This document shows positions 17,079 to 28,979 of a stretch of 64,000 nt of DNA, in pieces; position 1 is the first letter of the stretch; each line of letters starts with the position of its first letter. This DNA is from Actinomyces johnsonii (GTDB lineage Bacteria > Actinomycetota > Actinomycetes > Actinomycetales > Actinomycetaceae): assembly GCF_006546835.1 (NCBI RefSeq), contig NZ_VICB01000005.1:248001-312000 (forward strand), given 5' to 3'. The translations under genes and the position numbers were made by a program. The notes under the pieces were generated by a model. The model searched no databases. It was not told the DNA's origin and worked only from the letters and a program-made list of their open reading frames with translations.

Positions 17079-17744
17079 TCAGGCCTCCTGGGTCGGGGCG
17101 TGCGACAGGGCCCGGCGCACCTGGCCGATGCGGTCGGTGCTCACCGCGAGGTGCAGGCGGTCGTGCTCCTGGATGACGGTGGCGGCCTCGGGCAGCAGGG
17201 CCGTGGCATCGCGCGAGATCCAGGCGACGCGCACCCCCAGGCGGTCCTCGAGGGCCCCGATGGTCGTACCCACCCACTGCGGGGAGGCACTGGGCTGGAT
17301 GAGGGCGACCATGCCCGAGGGATCCTCAAGCTCGCGGGCACTGGAACCGGGAAGGATTCGGCGCATCATCTGGTCGGCCGTCTGGCGCACGGTGGCGACC
17401 GTGGGGATACCCAGGCGCTCATAGACGTCGGCTCGGCGCGAGTCGTAGATGCGGGCCACGACGTTGTCCACCCCGAAGCTCTCCCGCGCCACGCGCGCGG
17501 CGACGATATTCGAATTGTCCCCGTTGGACACCGCGACGAAGGCGTAGGCCTCATCGATGCCGGCCTGCTCCAGGGCGTCGTGATCGAAACCCACGCCCTT
17601 GACCTTGCGGCCGTTGAAGTCCGAGGGCAGACGGCGGAATGAGTCCGAGGACCGGTCGATGACGGACACCGAGTGCCCCATGCGGTCGAGCTGAACGGCC
17701 ATGGACGCTCCGACGCGGCCACAGCCCATGATGACGAAGTGCAC
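17079..17744 (-). CDS. TrkA-type potassium-uptake regulator (first copy)
   Basis: A 221-residue RCK protein with Rossmann motif GCGRVGASMA and VIDRSSDSF, and a TrkA_C domain from about residue 140. It equals the CeoB position of mycobacteria. The start is taken as GTG at 17744 (VHFVIMGCGRVG), since the family begins immediately before this strand. It is divergent from the APC permease, 49 bases apart, so the two promoters must overlap. The neighbouring permease could be its regulated partner. Confidence 0.87.
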   Translation of the reverse strand: MHFVIMGCGRVGASMAVQLDRMGHSVSVIDRSSDSFRRLPSDFNGRKVKGVGFDHDALEQAGIDEAYAFVAVSNGDNSNIVAARVARESFGVDNVVARIYDSRRADVYERLGIPTVATVRQTADQMMRRILPGSSARELEDPSGMVALIQPSASPQWVGTTIGALEDRLGVRVAWISRDATALLPEAATVIQEHDRLHLAVSTDRIGQVRRALSHAPTQEA

Positions 17745-17793
17745 GAGGAGGACGGTACTCCGTTCTCGGCCTGCGGACGTAGCATCTGGAGAC

Positions 17794-19890
17794 GTGCGTG
17801 ACTTCGCAGACCGCATCAAGCGGCTTCTCGTCGGCCGTCCCGTCCCCAGTGGGGCTCTGGGCGAGACGCTCCTGCCCAAGAGAATCGCCCTACCGGTATT
17901 CGCCTCCGATGCCCTGTCCTCCGTGGGCTACGCCCCAGATGAGGTGCTCATCACTCTGGCCGTGGCCGGAGTCGCCGCCACCTCACTGTCCCCGTGGGTC
18001 GCCCTGGCCGTTGTCGGCGTCCTGGCAGTCGTGGTGGCCTCCTACCGCCAGACCGTCCATGCCTACCCGTCGGGCGGAGGCGACTATGAGGTGGTCTCGG
18101 CCAACCTCGGCTCCCACGCCGGCCTCCTGGTGGCCTCGGCCCTGCTGAGCGACTACGTCCTGACCGTTGCGGTCTCCGTATCCTCCGGCACCTCCTACCT
18201 CGCGGCCGCCCTGCCCGCCCTGGCCCCCTACAAGGTGGAGATCGCCGTCGCCGTGGCCACTGTCCTGGCGGTGCTCAACATGCGCGGTTCGAAGGAATCG
18301 GGGCGAGCCTTCGCCATCCCCACCTACCTGTACATGGGCGTTATCGGCATCATGGCCGTCGCCGGCTTCATTCAGGAGCTCACCGGGAGACTCGGACAGG
18401 CCGAGTCCGCTGGTTTCGACGTCGTCACCTACCCCGCCTGGGAGCAGGGGCTGACCGGCCTGGCCGGAGGCTTCCTGGTCCTGCGGGCCTTCTCCTCGGG
18501 CTGTGCGGCCCTGACCGGCGTGGAGGCGATCTCCAACGGCGTCCCCAGCTTCCAGCGCCCCAAGTCCCGCAACGCCGCCACGACACTGCTGCTCCTGGGC
18601 GGGATCGCCGCCCTGATGCTCATGAGCGTCATCCATCTGGCCGGCGCCGTCGGCGTGCGCATGGTGGAGGACCCGGCTCATCAGCTCCTGCGCAACGGCG
18701 TCCCGGTCGGGGACACCTACCACCAGGATCCCGCGATCGGACAGATCGCCGCCACCGTCTTCTCCGGCTTCCGGCCAATGTTCTACCTGGTCGCCGCCGT
18801 CACCGGCCTCATCCTGGTCCTGGCCGCCAACACCGCCTTCAACGGCTTCCCGGTCCTGGCCAGCGTTCTGGCCCGCGACGAGTTCCTGCCCCGCCAGCTC
18901 TCCCAGCGCGGCGACCGTCTGGCCTTCTCCAACGGCATCATCGTCCTGTGGCTGGGAGCCGTGGCCTTCCTCGTGGGCTTCGAGGCCAACACCACCCGCC
19001 TCATCCAGCTCTACATCGTGGGCGTCTTCATCTCCTTCACGCTCTCCCAGGTGGGCATGGTGCGCCACTGGACGCGCGAGCTGACGATTGCCACTGACTC
19101 CAAGGCCCGCTCGCGTATGCACCGCGCTCGCATCATCAACGCCATCGGTGTGCTGGGCACCGGCACGGTCCTGGTCATCGTCCTGCTCACCAAGTTCACC
19201 CGCGGAGCCTGGATCACCCTGACGATCATGGCACTGCTCTACCTGGTGATGAACCGGATCCGCCGCCACTACCGGCGAGTCAGCGAGGAGGTCGCTATCT
19301 CCGACCTCCACGACGCCCGCGTCCTGCCCGCCCACGTCCACGCCATCGTCCTGGCCTCTCGCCTCCATCAGCCAACGCTACGGGCCCTGACCTACGCCCA
19401 GTCGACTCACCCGACTGCCCTAGAGGCGCTGACGGTGGATACCGGGGACGGTGGCGCCGAGCGCCTCCTGGACGCCTGGGAGGAGGCCGACATCGCGGTG
19501 CCCCTGACGGTCCTGGACTCGCCCTACCGGGACATCACCCGCCCGGTCATCAATTACGTGCGCTCGGTGCGCCGCGAGTCCCCCCGTGACCTCGTGGTCG
19601 TCTTCCTGCCCGAGTACATCGTGCGCCACTGGTGGGAGCAGATCCTCCACAACCAGACCGCCCTGCGTCTCAAGACCGTCCTGCTGTTCACCCCGGGCGT
19701 CGTTGTCGCCTCCGTGCCCTGGCAGCTGGGACTGCCCGGACAGCGGCACATCCACCACGGCGTGCGCGCCCGCACCGCCGAGGGCATCATCGACGCCGAT
19801 GTCGCCATGCGCCGTCACGTCGACAGCCACCTCAGTCACCTCAACGGCTCCGGCACCGGTGACGTCGGCGCAGACCGCCAGGAGAACTGA
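17794..19890 (+). CDS. APC-family permease with large C-terminal domain
   Basis: A 698-residue membrane transporter. The GTG at 17794 is chosen: GGAGA lies 4-5 bases upstream, and VRDFADRIKRLLVGRPVPS is family-like. About twelve hydrophobic helices span residues 35-500, with the APC-type opening LPVFASDALSSVGYAPDEV. From about residue 500 there is a soluble domain of 200 residues. It matches Rv2690c in location. Together with the adjacent TrkA genes it may be a K+ or amino-acid transporter; K+ is favoured by context only. Confidence 0.85.
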   Translation: MRDFADRIKRLLVGRPVPSGALGETLLPKRIALPVFASDALSSVGYAPDEVLITLAVAGVAATSLSPWVALAVVGVLAVVVASYRQTVHAYPSGGGDYEVVSANLGSHAGLLVASALLSDYVLTVAVSVSSGTSYLAAALPALAPYKVEIAVAVATVLAVLNMRGSKESGRAFAIPTYLYMGVIGIMAVAGFIQELTGRLGQAESAGFDVVTYPAWEQGLTGLAGGFLVLRAFSSGCAALTGVEAISNGVPSFQRPKSRNAATTLLLLGGIAALMLMSVIHLAGAVGVRMVEDPAHQLLRNGVPVGDTYHQDPAIGQIAATVFSGFRPMFYLVAAVTGLILVLAANTAFNGFPVLASVLARDEFLPRQLSQRGDRLAFSNGIIVLWLGAVAFLVGFEANTTRLIQLYIVGVFISFTLSQVGMVRHWTRELTIATDSKARSRMHRARIINAIGVLGTGTVLVIVLLTKFTRGAWITLTIMALLYLVMNRIRRHYRRVSEEVAISDLHDARVLPAHVHAIVLASRLHQPTLRALTYAQSTHPTALEALTVDTGDGGAERLLDAWEEADIAVPLTVLDSPYRDITRPVINYVRSVRRESPRDLVVVFLPEYIVRHWWEQILHNQTALRLKTVLLFTPGVVVASVPWQLGLPGQRHIHHGVRARTAEGIIDADVAMRRHVDSHLSHLNGSGTGDVGADRQEN

Positions 19891-21284
19891 TGACCCCGCA
19901 CCCTAACCAGACCGGTCGGCCCGCCCCCAGCCGTGGGCGGCCCCGCGAGATCACCCTGGCCGTCGGGGCACCGGCGCACGGCGGGCATTGCGTGGCCCGG
20001 CCCGTGGACGATCCGGGCGGCCGCGTCATCTTCGTGCGCCACTCCCTGCCAGGGGAGACCGTGCGGGCCCGGCTGACCGAGATGACGTCGCGGACCTGGC
20101 GCGCCGACGCCGTCGAGATCCTCCAGGCATCCCCGGACCGCGTCGACTCCGTCTGGCCCGAGGCCGGTCCTGCGGGCGTGGGCGGGGGAGAGCTCGCCCA
20201 CGTGGCCCTGGACGCCCAGCGCACCTGGAAGCGCTGGGTCCTGGCCGACTGCCTGCGCCGGATCGGCGGCCAGGAAGTGGCCGACGCCGTCGCCTCCCTG
20301 CCCGAGGCCGCATCCGGAGCCGCCGTGCCGGTCGAGCCGATGCCCACCGACGCCGAGGCCCAGGCCTCCACCAGCGCCCGCCGGCGCGCCCTTGCAGGAA
20401 CCGCCACCCGCACCCGCGTGAGCCTGACGGTCACCGACGACGGCGAGCCGGGCATGCACGCCTTCCGCTCCGGGGCGGTCCTTCCCCTGCGCCGTCTGCC
20501 CCTGGCCGTGGCCGCCATCACCGAGATCGGTCTGCTGGAGCGCCCCCGTTGGCGCGCCCACTACCGGCCCGGTATGCGCATCGAGGCCGTCGCCCCCAGC
20601 GGTGGAGAGCCAGTCGTCCTGCTCGACGACCGGCTCCTGACCGCCCAGGCGCGCAGCACCGGGCGTCGCCGCGTCCAGGAGGTCGTGGACGTCTCCGCCC
20701 TGGGGCTGGGGGAGCTGACCTACTCCGTGCACGCCGAGGGCTTCTGGCAGGTGCACGTCGATGCCCCCCGGGTCCTGGTCGAGCGCGTCGTGCGCGCCGC
20801 CCTGGGGGAGGATCTCGACCGCGCAGCGGGTAGCCGCGTCCTGGAGCTCTACTCGGGGGCCGGCCTGTTCACCCTGCCCCTGGCGGCCCTGGTGGGTGGC
20901 GCCGGCCAGGTCCTGTCCCTGGAGGGCGACGAGCAGGCCGTCCGCGATGCCCGCCGTACCCTGCACGACCACCCCGCTGCTCGCCTGGCCGCCGGACGCG
21001 TCAGCCCCCGCTCGGTGCGCGAGCTCGCCGGTTCCTTCACCGGAGACCGCCCCGACGTCGTCGTCCTCGATCCTCCGCGGCAGGGGGCTGGCCGCGAGGT
21101 CATCGAGGCCGTCGCCGCTCTGGGAGCAGAGCGCATCGTTCTGGTGGCCTGCGACCCGGCGGCCCTGGCCAGGGACCTGGGAACCCTTCTGCATGCCGGC
21201 TACGAGCTGGGCTCCCTGAGCGCGCTGGACATGTTCCCGCACACGCACCATTTTGAGACGATCGCGGTGCTCGACAGAGCCTGA
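19890..21284 (+). CDS. TrmA/RlmC-family RNA uracil-C5 methyltransferase
   Basis: A 464-residue class I methyltransferase. It has an N-terminal TRAM-like region (about residues 10-70), an inserted linker, then the SAM domain with LYSGAGLFTLPLA, VVLDPPRQGAG and the nucleophile loop VLVACDPAALARDLG. The closing MFPHTHHFETIAVLDRA has the conserved His-Thr-His. It should methylate uracil in rRNA or tRNA (Rv2689c position). Its start overlaps the permease stop by one base. A decayed copy of parts of this gene lies at 23685-23882. Confidence 0.9.
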   Translation: MTPHPNQTGRPAPSRGRPREITLAVGAPAHGGHCVARPVDDPGGRVIFVRHSLPGETVRARLTEMTSRTWRADAVEILQASPDRVDSVWPEAGPAGVGGGELAHVALDAQRTWKRWVLADCLRRIGGQEVADAVASLPEAASGAAVPVEPMPTDAEAQASTSARRRALAGTATRTRVSLTVTDDGEPGMHAFRSGAVLPLRRLPLAVAAITEIGLLERPRWRAHYRPGMRIEAVAPSGGEPVVLLDDRLLTAQARSTGRRRVQEVVDVSALGLGELTYSVHAEGFWQVHVDAPRVLVERVVRAALGEDLDRAAGSRVLELYSGAGLFTLPLAALVGGAGQVLSLEGDEQAVRDARRTLHDHPAARLAAGRVSPRSVRELAGSFTGDRPDVVVLDPPRQGAGREVIEAVAALGAERIVLVACDPAALARDLGTLLHAGYELGSLSALDMFPHTHHFETIAVLDRA

Positions 21285-21293
21285 GGCAATGGC

Positions 21294-21328
21294 GATGGGC
21301 CCCAGTCCGTGAAGGACTGGGGCCCATC
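21294..21328. terminator. Strong hairpin terminator between convergent genes
   Basis: A perfect 15-bp stem (GATGGGCCCCAGTCC) with a 5-base loop closes the methyltransferase gene and faces the convergent surface-protein gene, so it can act both ways. There is no long T-run, as is common in high-G+C actinobacteria. Confidence 0.85.
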
Positions 21329-21367
21329 TCATGCTCCTGGAAGGAGTTCTGTCAGCCGGTGGGCCGA

Positions 21368-23449
21368 TCAGGCTGCACGACGACGAGCGGCCAGGATCGC
21401 ATATCCCGTTGCCAGGAGGGCGGCAACGGCCGCTACCACCGGCATGGCGTTGGAACCGGTACTCGCCAGGTTACTGCCGCCATCACCCGATGGCGTGTCG
21501 GCTGTCGCACCGGGTGCGGGGACCTCGGTGGGAGTGGGCGTCGGCGTGGGCTCCTCGGTGGGAGTGGGCGTCGGCGTGGGCTCCTCGGTGGGGGTCGGCG
21601 TCGGCGTGGGCTCCTCGGTGGGGGTCGGCGTCGGCGTGGGCTTCGGGACCTCCGAGTAGGTGTTGGTAACCGTGACAAGGGTGGCGCTGGCAGGACCCTC
21701 CTTGATCGTGAAGGTCCCGTTGTCGACCTTGGTGTTGACCGTGTAGCCCTCGCGCTCGGCGCCGCCGTCAGCCTGCTTCTCCTTCTCGGAGACGACGCAC
21801 TTGGTGCCTACCGGTACCAACGGGCCGTCAACGGGGGTGCCGTCGCCCTTCACGTCAAGGGTTCCCTTGGAGTCGTTCTCACACGTGTAGTCGATCCGGA
21901 AAGTCTCCTTGGAGAAAGCCTCCTTGTTGCTTCCCTCGACCTTCTTTGAGATGGAGAAGGAACCTGTCTTCTGAATGACATCGTTGTACAGGCCCACGGC
22001 CTGTACGGAGGAATCGACCGAGAACGTCGCGGTGTCCTGCGTTTCGGTGCCGTTGACGGAGAAGGTCTTGCTTCCCCAGCTAAGGGCTTCGGGAAGAGCC
22101 GCTGCGGACGTGTCCTCCGTCAGTGTGACCTTGGTTCCCTTGGGGAACTCGCGCAGGGTGTCGGTGGCCTGCTGCTGCCCCACGGTCACCTCGACGGTGT
22201 AGGGGTTCGACGTCGGCTTGTTGGCCCAGGTCGGGTAGTCGGCCTCGGTCGTGCCGTTGGGAAGCTCGTAGGAGACGTTCACACGGACTTTGGTGTCGGC
22301 TGCGACGTCATTCTGGCGGGCGCCGGTGACGTACTTTTTGACCCCGAAGGAGCCGAATCCCTGTGTCAGCTGCACGTCGTAGGAAATCGGGTCCTTGTAG
22401 GCCATCTGTGCGGATACCGTGGTGTTCTTACCACCGTTCAGGGTGGCGCTGTTGGTGTAGACCCGACCTGGAACGATCTTACCGCCCTCGGCCAGGGACT
22501 GGTAAACGATTTCGTAGTTCGCGTTCTTGGCGAAGGTGCCGTCCGTACGGGACAGGGTGATGGACGCAGTGGTCCCGTCGGCGTTGATGGTCGGCTTCAG
22601 GACGAACGTTCCGTGGTTGGTGTTCATGGCTGTGCCGTCGGCCTTGGCGACGTCGAAGTAGCCGTCGGCGCCACCGCCGTATTCCTCGGGGTTGACTCGC
22701 ACGTACCAGGAGCCGAGATCCGGGTTGAGGGTTTGCCCGCCCCCGGAGACGTCGTTGAAGGTGACGCTGTTGACGCTGCCCGCCTCCACTCCCAGGTGGT
22801 TGGCGATGGTCGTACCACTGAACTGGATGTGCCAGGTCAGAGCACTGGAGTCGCGCTTAAGGGAATTGGCGTACTTGCCAAGGTCCTTCTCAACCCAGGC
22901 GATAGGTAGAATCCGCTCGTTGTTGGGGTGGAAGACCTCGACATCAGTGCCGTTGGCGTTGAAGGTGGTCTTGTTGTCCTGGGTCACCTTCTGGGCCACG
23001 ATCATCTGGTTACCCGACCCCTTGAGTTCGGTGGCGGCGCTGATCGCGGCGTTGAAGGTGCAGGTGAGGGTCTCAGAGGTCGTGACGCAGTCGCCCACCT
23101 TGGTGCCGTTCCCGAGAACAAGATCGTCGTGTCGACCGATCTCACGGTACCGGTACTCCGCCGGAAGACCGATGCTGAAGGACTCGCCCGGCTGCGGATT
23201 GGCGGTAGATGCGTCCCAGGCGAACTTCATGCGAACCGGGTCTTCGAGGTGCGCAGGCTTACCCGGATACTCCGTACCATCCTTGTCGGCGAGGATGAGA
23301 GGACTGAAGGAAACCTTTACTCCGGTATTCTGATCCGCGCTCGCACGAGGTGCCACTAGCGCGGCAAAGCTACCCAGTGCGATCAGCAGTACGCCGGCGA
23401 GCAGAGTCGCCACGTGCTTGCGATGCACAAAGAGGTGCTGTAAGTGCAT
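21368..23449 (-). CDS. Sortase-anchored surface protein with DUF5979-like repeats
   Basis: A 693-residue secreted wall protein. The signal peptide ends at about ASA-DQ (38/39). Residues 45-350 form a beta-rich adhesin-like region. Two DUF5979-like domains follow at about 365-492 and 495-600, the second with [10 protein letters not shown] and TVTNTY. Residues 602-643 are a ten-residue repeat ([10 protein letters not shown], four copies). The sorting signal LASTG is at 661-665, followed by a hydrophobic helix and the basic tail ARRRAA. An LAxTG motif would be read by a class C/E sortase or housekeeping enzyme; no sortase gene is nearby. The layout fits a fimbrial shaft or wall adhesin of Actinomyces, but no pilin lysine motif is obvious. 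Confidence 0.9.
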   Translation of the reverse strand: MHLQHLFVHRKHVATLLAGVLLIALGSFAALVAPRASADQNTGVKVSFSPLILADKDGTEYPGKPAHLEDPVRMKFAWDASTANPQPGESFSIGLPAEYRYREIGRHDDLVLGNGTKVGDCVTTSETLTCTFNAAISAATELKGSGNQMIVAQKVTQDNKTTFNANGTDVEVFHPNNERILPIAWVEKDLGKYANSLKRDSSALTWHIQFSGTTIANHLGVEAGSVNSVTFNDVSGGGQTLNPDLGSWYVRVNPEEYGGGADGYFDVAKADGTAMNTNHGTFVLKPTINADGTTASITLSRTDGTFAKNANYEIVYQSLAEGGKIVPGRVYTNSATLNGGKNTTVSAQMAYKDPISYDVQLTQGFGSFGVKKYVTGARQNDVAADTKVRVNVSYELPNGTTEADYPTWANKPTSNPYTVEVTVGQQQATDTLREFPKGTKVTLTEDTSAAALPEALSWGSKTFSVNGTETQDTATFSVDSSVQAVGLYNDVIQKTGSFSISKKVEGSNKEAFSKETFRIDYTCENDSKGTLDVKGDGTPVDGPLVPVGTKCVVSEKEKQADGGAEREGYTVNTKVDNGTFTIKEGPASATLVTVTNTYSEVPKPTPTPTPTEEPTPTPTPTEEPTPTPTPTEEPTPTPTPTEVPAPGATADTPSGDGGSNLASTGSNAMPVVAAVAALLATGYAILAARRRAA
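21521..21643. repeat. 30-bp tandem repeat coding for [10 protein letters not shown]
   Basis: About four copies of a 30-base unit (beginning GGCGTCGGCGTGGGCTCCTC on the plus strand) encode the stalk that lifts the surface protein through the cell wall. The copies are almost identical, so length variation between strains is likely. Confidence 0.85.
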
Positions 23450-23684
23450 TCTTTATCTCCGTCTTGATGGGGATGTTCCTGTGTTGTTGGGGGAAGTACA
23501 GGAATTCGTCGGGATACTATGATGTTGACTCCAACGGCGGGCGTACCATTTACGTTTTGTAACCATTGCGTTGCCGTATTGGTATATTTGCTGATCGGAC
23601 GCTTGGGGTGTGCGCACTCCCCGTGGGTCCGCGTGGCCGCGTGAGGACTCCGTTCCCAATGCGTGTGTCGGGCTTTACCTCATT
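23450..23684. other. AT-richer upstream region of the surface-protein gene
   Basis: This stretch between the surface-protein start and the methyltransferase remnant is distinctly richer in A and T than its surroundings (for example TTTACGTTTTGTAACC and TATTGGTATATTTGC). It should hold the surface-protein promoter, read to the left. No certain -35/-10 pair is claimed. Confidence 0.45.
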
Positions 23685-23882
23685 GCCGTCGTTCTACTCG
23701 ATGACCGGCTCCTGGACCGCCCAGGCGCGCAGGGCTGTGCTCGTCGCCTGCGACTCGGCGGTGCTCGCCCGGGACCTGGGCTCCCTGCTGCACTCGGGCT
23801 ACGCCGTCGGCGCGTACGCGCCCTTGGCATGTTCCCGCACACGCACCACGTCAAGACGATCGCGGTGCTTGATCGCCCCTGA
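23685..23882 (+). pseudogene. Decayed partial copy of the TrmA-family methyltransferase gene
   Basis: Two pieces of the gene at 19890-21284 are joined here. Bases 23685-23730 resemble 20610-20655 (GCTCCTG then ACCGCCCAGGCGCGCAG in both), and 23731-23882 resemble 21138-21284. Residues VLVACDSAVLARDLG and, in another frame, GMFPHTHHVKTIAVLDRP parallel the real C-terminus. About 480 bases between the pieces are missing and at least two frameshifts are present. It keeps the same orientation and even the TGA stop. It cannot be functional; it marks a past recombination. Confidence 0.85.
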
Positions 23883-23949
23883 GTTCGGCCTCGCGCATGG
23901 GGAGGGTGTCCCGTGGACCGCGACGCGGCTCTGCGGTCACCATGTGGGC

Positions 23950-25026
23950 ATGAGTTCCACGGTGATGAGTCGTCGTGCACTTGCGGGGCTGGTTGCGCTC
24001 GGCGGTGCTGGAGTGATGGCGTCCTGTAGGGGTGGTGGCGGTGGTGCCTGTCCTCGACCGGGGCGGGATCCGGGGGTTGAGACCAGGGTTCTTAAGGATC
24101 GGGGTGATGTGGATGGTCGTTTGTGGGAGGCGGCGACTGCGGCGAGCTGGCGGACGGACACGGGGCTGCGGTTTACCGGTTCCTTGAAGGGGGACTATCT
24201 CGACTACGGCGGTCCTGAGAGGCTCGGTTCGTCCCGCCGGGATTTTGCGGGGATGCCTAGGCTGGTGCATGAGGACAGGGACTGTGTGGTGTTTCAGGCG
24301 GGGTCGGGGGTGTGTGCGCTTGAGCGTGCCGATGGGCGGGTGCGTTGGTCGGTGGCGTTGGAGGATTCTCGTGGATTGGTGGCCGGGGGTGTGTCGCGTG
24401 GGTTGGTGTGGACCAACGCGGGTGCGGTGGATCTGGGGACCGGTGAGGTGAGGGGTGTGCCTGAGGCGGCGTCCCGGGCGGACAACCTGGTGGCCGGTGA
24501 GGGCGTCGTCGTGACCATCGTGCCCCGCTACGGCGACAGGAGTGAGCTTGTCTGCTTGGAGTCCCGCGGCTGCTCGGAGAGGTGGCGCACTGGGATCGAC
24601 GACCCGGGTATGGCCCCACTGAGGCTCGGTGACAATGAGGTTTCTATCGGGATGTCGAACTGCTACGACCTGGACAACGGCGAGTACCACCTGGAGGTGG
24701 TGGATTTTTCCCCTCCCAGGCCGCGGGAAGGGGTCTTCCTCGTGGTTGACACCGAGGCCGGCAGGTGGGTGCGGGTGGTTGTTGACGACGACGGGGCGGG
24801 GGTCGCGGTTCGCGCCTTCGCCCCGCAGGAGGGAATGTACGACGCGGGCTACCGGGAGCAGTACACCTCGGGGGAGGAGCTGTGGTCGGTTCCGTTGGAG
24901 GCCCGCCCGGGCGCCGTTGTCGCCATTGACTCCGCCCTGGGGAAGCAGGGGTCCTCCTTCTGGGTTGTGGACCTGGACGATTCCGGCGCGCTGTACCTGT
25001 CGCACTGGCAGCCCGGCCCTGCGTAA
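23950..25026 (+). CDS. Putative lipoprotein with PQQ-type propeller repeats
   Basis: A 358-residue protein starting with a twin-Arg-like MSRRALAGLVALGG hydrophobic segment and a possible lipid Cys at residue 26 (VMASC). The remainder has beta-propeller-like repeats such as VCALERADGRVRWSVALED and VWTNAGAVDLGTGEV, as in PQQ-binding-like sensors. No catalytic motif is visible. In the 5' half codons ending in G or T (GTG, TTG, GGT) are far more common than in the neighbours, suggesting recent transfer. The frame is open further upstream through the methyltransferase remnant, so the ATG at 23950 is a choice; the ribosome site is weak. Confidence 0.65.
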   Translation: MSSTVMSRRALAGLVALGGAGVMASCRGGGGGACPRPGRDPGVETRVLKDRGDVDGRLWEAATAASWRTDTGLRFTGSLKGDYLDYGGPERLGSSRRDFAGMPRLVHEDRDCVVFQAGSGVCALERADGRVRWSVALEDSRGLVAGGVSRGLVWTNAGAVDLGTGEVRGVPEAASRADNLVAGEGVVVTIVPRYGDRSELVCLESRGCSERWRTGIDDPGMAPLRLGDNEVSIGMSNCYDLDNGEYHLEVVDFSPPRPREGVFLVVDTEAGRWVRVVVDDDGAGVAVRAFAPQEGMYDAGYREQYTSGEELWSVPLEARPGAVVAIDSALGKQGSSFWVVDLDDSGALYLSHWQPGPA

Positions 25027-25258
25027 GTGCGGCCCCGACCGACGATAGGTGCGGGTGACCGCACGTTAATCGGCTTCGCCTCGCGGTGGGCCCTGCATTG
25101 CTATCGTTACTCTGCCTGGGATCCTTCAGACTCTGCGGCATGTTGACGCTGGATGACGGAGTGTCGTCTAGCGTGTGTCGCGGCCTGATCGGGCAGGTCG
25201 GCTCCCGCACCCCGCGGGCGCTCGGCGGCCCGCCCCCTTGTGCAGAACAGGAACGACG

Positions 25259-27931
<2,673 letters not shown>

Positions 27932-27950
27932 GAGCTGGTGCGTTGACGGC

Positions 27951-27982
27951 GCGGGGCGATCGCGGATCGGCGATCGCCCCGC
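27951..27982 (+). terminator. Terminator after acnA
   Basis: A perfect 13-bp stem (GCGGGGCGATCGC) with a 6-base loop, followed by GTTTC, 19 bases after the acnA stop. Confidence 0.85.
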
Positions 27983-28087
27983 GTTTCAGCTGATGGGCAC
28001 TATGGCGAGATCTACCTCGTTCGTCTGCGAGCAGGTCTGGAAGGAGTCTGCTTGCCCCCGGGTGTTATTGTAGGTAACTTAATAGCT

Positions 28088-28969
28088 ATGACAGTTAGCC
28101 AACTTGGAGTGCCGGGCGGCACCATCGCCTACGAGGTGCATGAGCCTGTCGGTACAGGTGCTGGATCGGCTGCAGCGAGTCGGCCGCTCGTCGTCTGCTC
28201 ACCGGCCATGGGGGACGTGCGGGACGTCTACGCACCACTGGCGCAGTCCCTGAGCGAGGCGGGCTTCCGCGTTGTCACTGCGGACCTGCGCGGTCACGGG
28301 GACAGCTCGGCAACCTTCACCGCCTATGGTGACGAGGCCACAGCATCCGACCTCATTGCCCTGATCGAGGCTCTCGACGCCGGCCCCGCCGTCGTCGTAG
28401 GAGCCTCCATGTCCGGAGCCGCTGCGGTGATCGCAGCCGGGCGCCGCCCCGACCTGGTGTGCGGGCTCGTGCTCGTCTGCCCCTTTCTGCGTGGGCCGCA
28501 GAGTCGAGTCAAGACTCTTGTGCAGCGCACCATGCTTGGGATCGCGCTGATGCGCCCTTGGGGTCCTGCTGTGTGGAACAGCTACTCGGCCAGGCTGTGG
28601 CCGGGACTGCCCGACGCTCGGCAGCGAGCCACGAGCCTGGTGGACTTGCTGCGCCGCCCAGGGCGCTGGCACGCCTTCTGGGCTACGACCCGCACCGACC
28701 ACCGCGTCGTCACCCCCTGGCTGGACAAGGTGGACTGTCCTGCCCTCGTGGTCATGGGACAGAAGGACCCCGACTGGAAGGATCCCATGGCTGAGGCCTC
28801 CTGGGTGGCTCGTGCCGTTGGTGACGGGGTGGGAGAGGTCATGATGGTTCCCGACGCAGGGCACGCCCCGATGCTGGAGTGCTCCGACGTCGTCGGGCCG
28901 CGTGTGGTCGACTTTGCTCGGCGTATCGTCGCTGACAATGCTGCGCCGAGGCCGGCGGGGGAGAGGTAA
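28088..28969 (+). CDS. Alpha/beta hydrolase
   Basis: A 293-residue alpha/beta-hydrolase. The nucleophile elbow is GASMSGA (Gx-Ser-xG), the oxyanion part lies near LVVCSPAMGDVR, and the closing VPDAGHAPMLE supplies the His. The ATG at 28088 is preferred over the longer frame from 28052 because MTVSQLGVPGGTIAYEVHE is family-like. The TetR gene starts 10 bases after its stop, so the regulator is in the same transcript. The substrate is unknown; context suggests detoxification of a small compound. Confidence 0.83.
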   Translation: MTVSQLGVPGGTIAYEVHEPVGTGAGSAAASRPLVVCSPAMGDVRDVYAPLAQSLSEAGFRVVTADLRGHGDSSATFTAYGDEATASDLIALIEALDAGPAVVVGASMSGAAAVIAAGRRPDLVCGLVLVCPFLRGPQSRVKTLVQRTMLGIALMRPWGPAVWNSYSARLWPGLPDARQRATSLVDLLRRPGRWHAFWATTRTDHRVVTPWLDKVDCPALVVMGQKDPDWKDPMAEASWVARAVGDGVGEVMMVPDAGHAPMLECSDVVGPRVVDFARRIVADNAAPRPAGER

Positions 28970-28979
28970 GGAGAACAAG

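Noticed and set aside
21521..21643. CRISPR array or noncoding satellite
   Set aside because: The repeats are in frame, code for [10 protein letters not shown] and have no unique spacers.
25175..25258. Longer aconitase start at GTG 25175
   Set aside because: The added 28 residues (Arg/Pro/Ala-rich) are unlike any aconitase N-terminus, whereas [16 protein letters not shown] after TTG 25259 is.
28072..28100. TetR operator GGTAACT-AGTTAGCC before the hydrolase
   Set aside because: The arms match only if one base is inserted, and the centre is off symmetry; too weak to list as a site.
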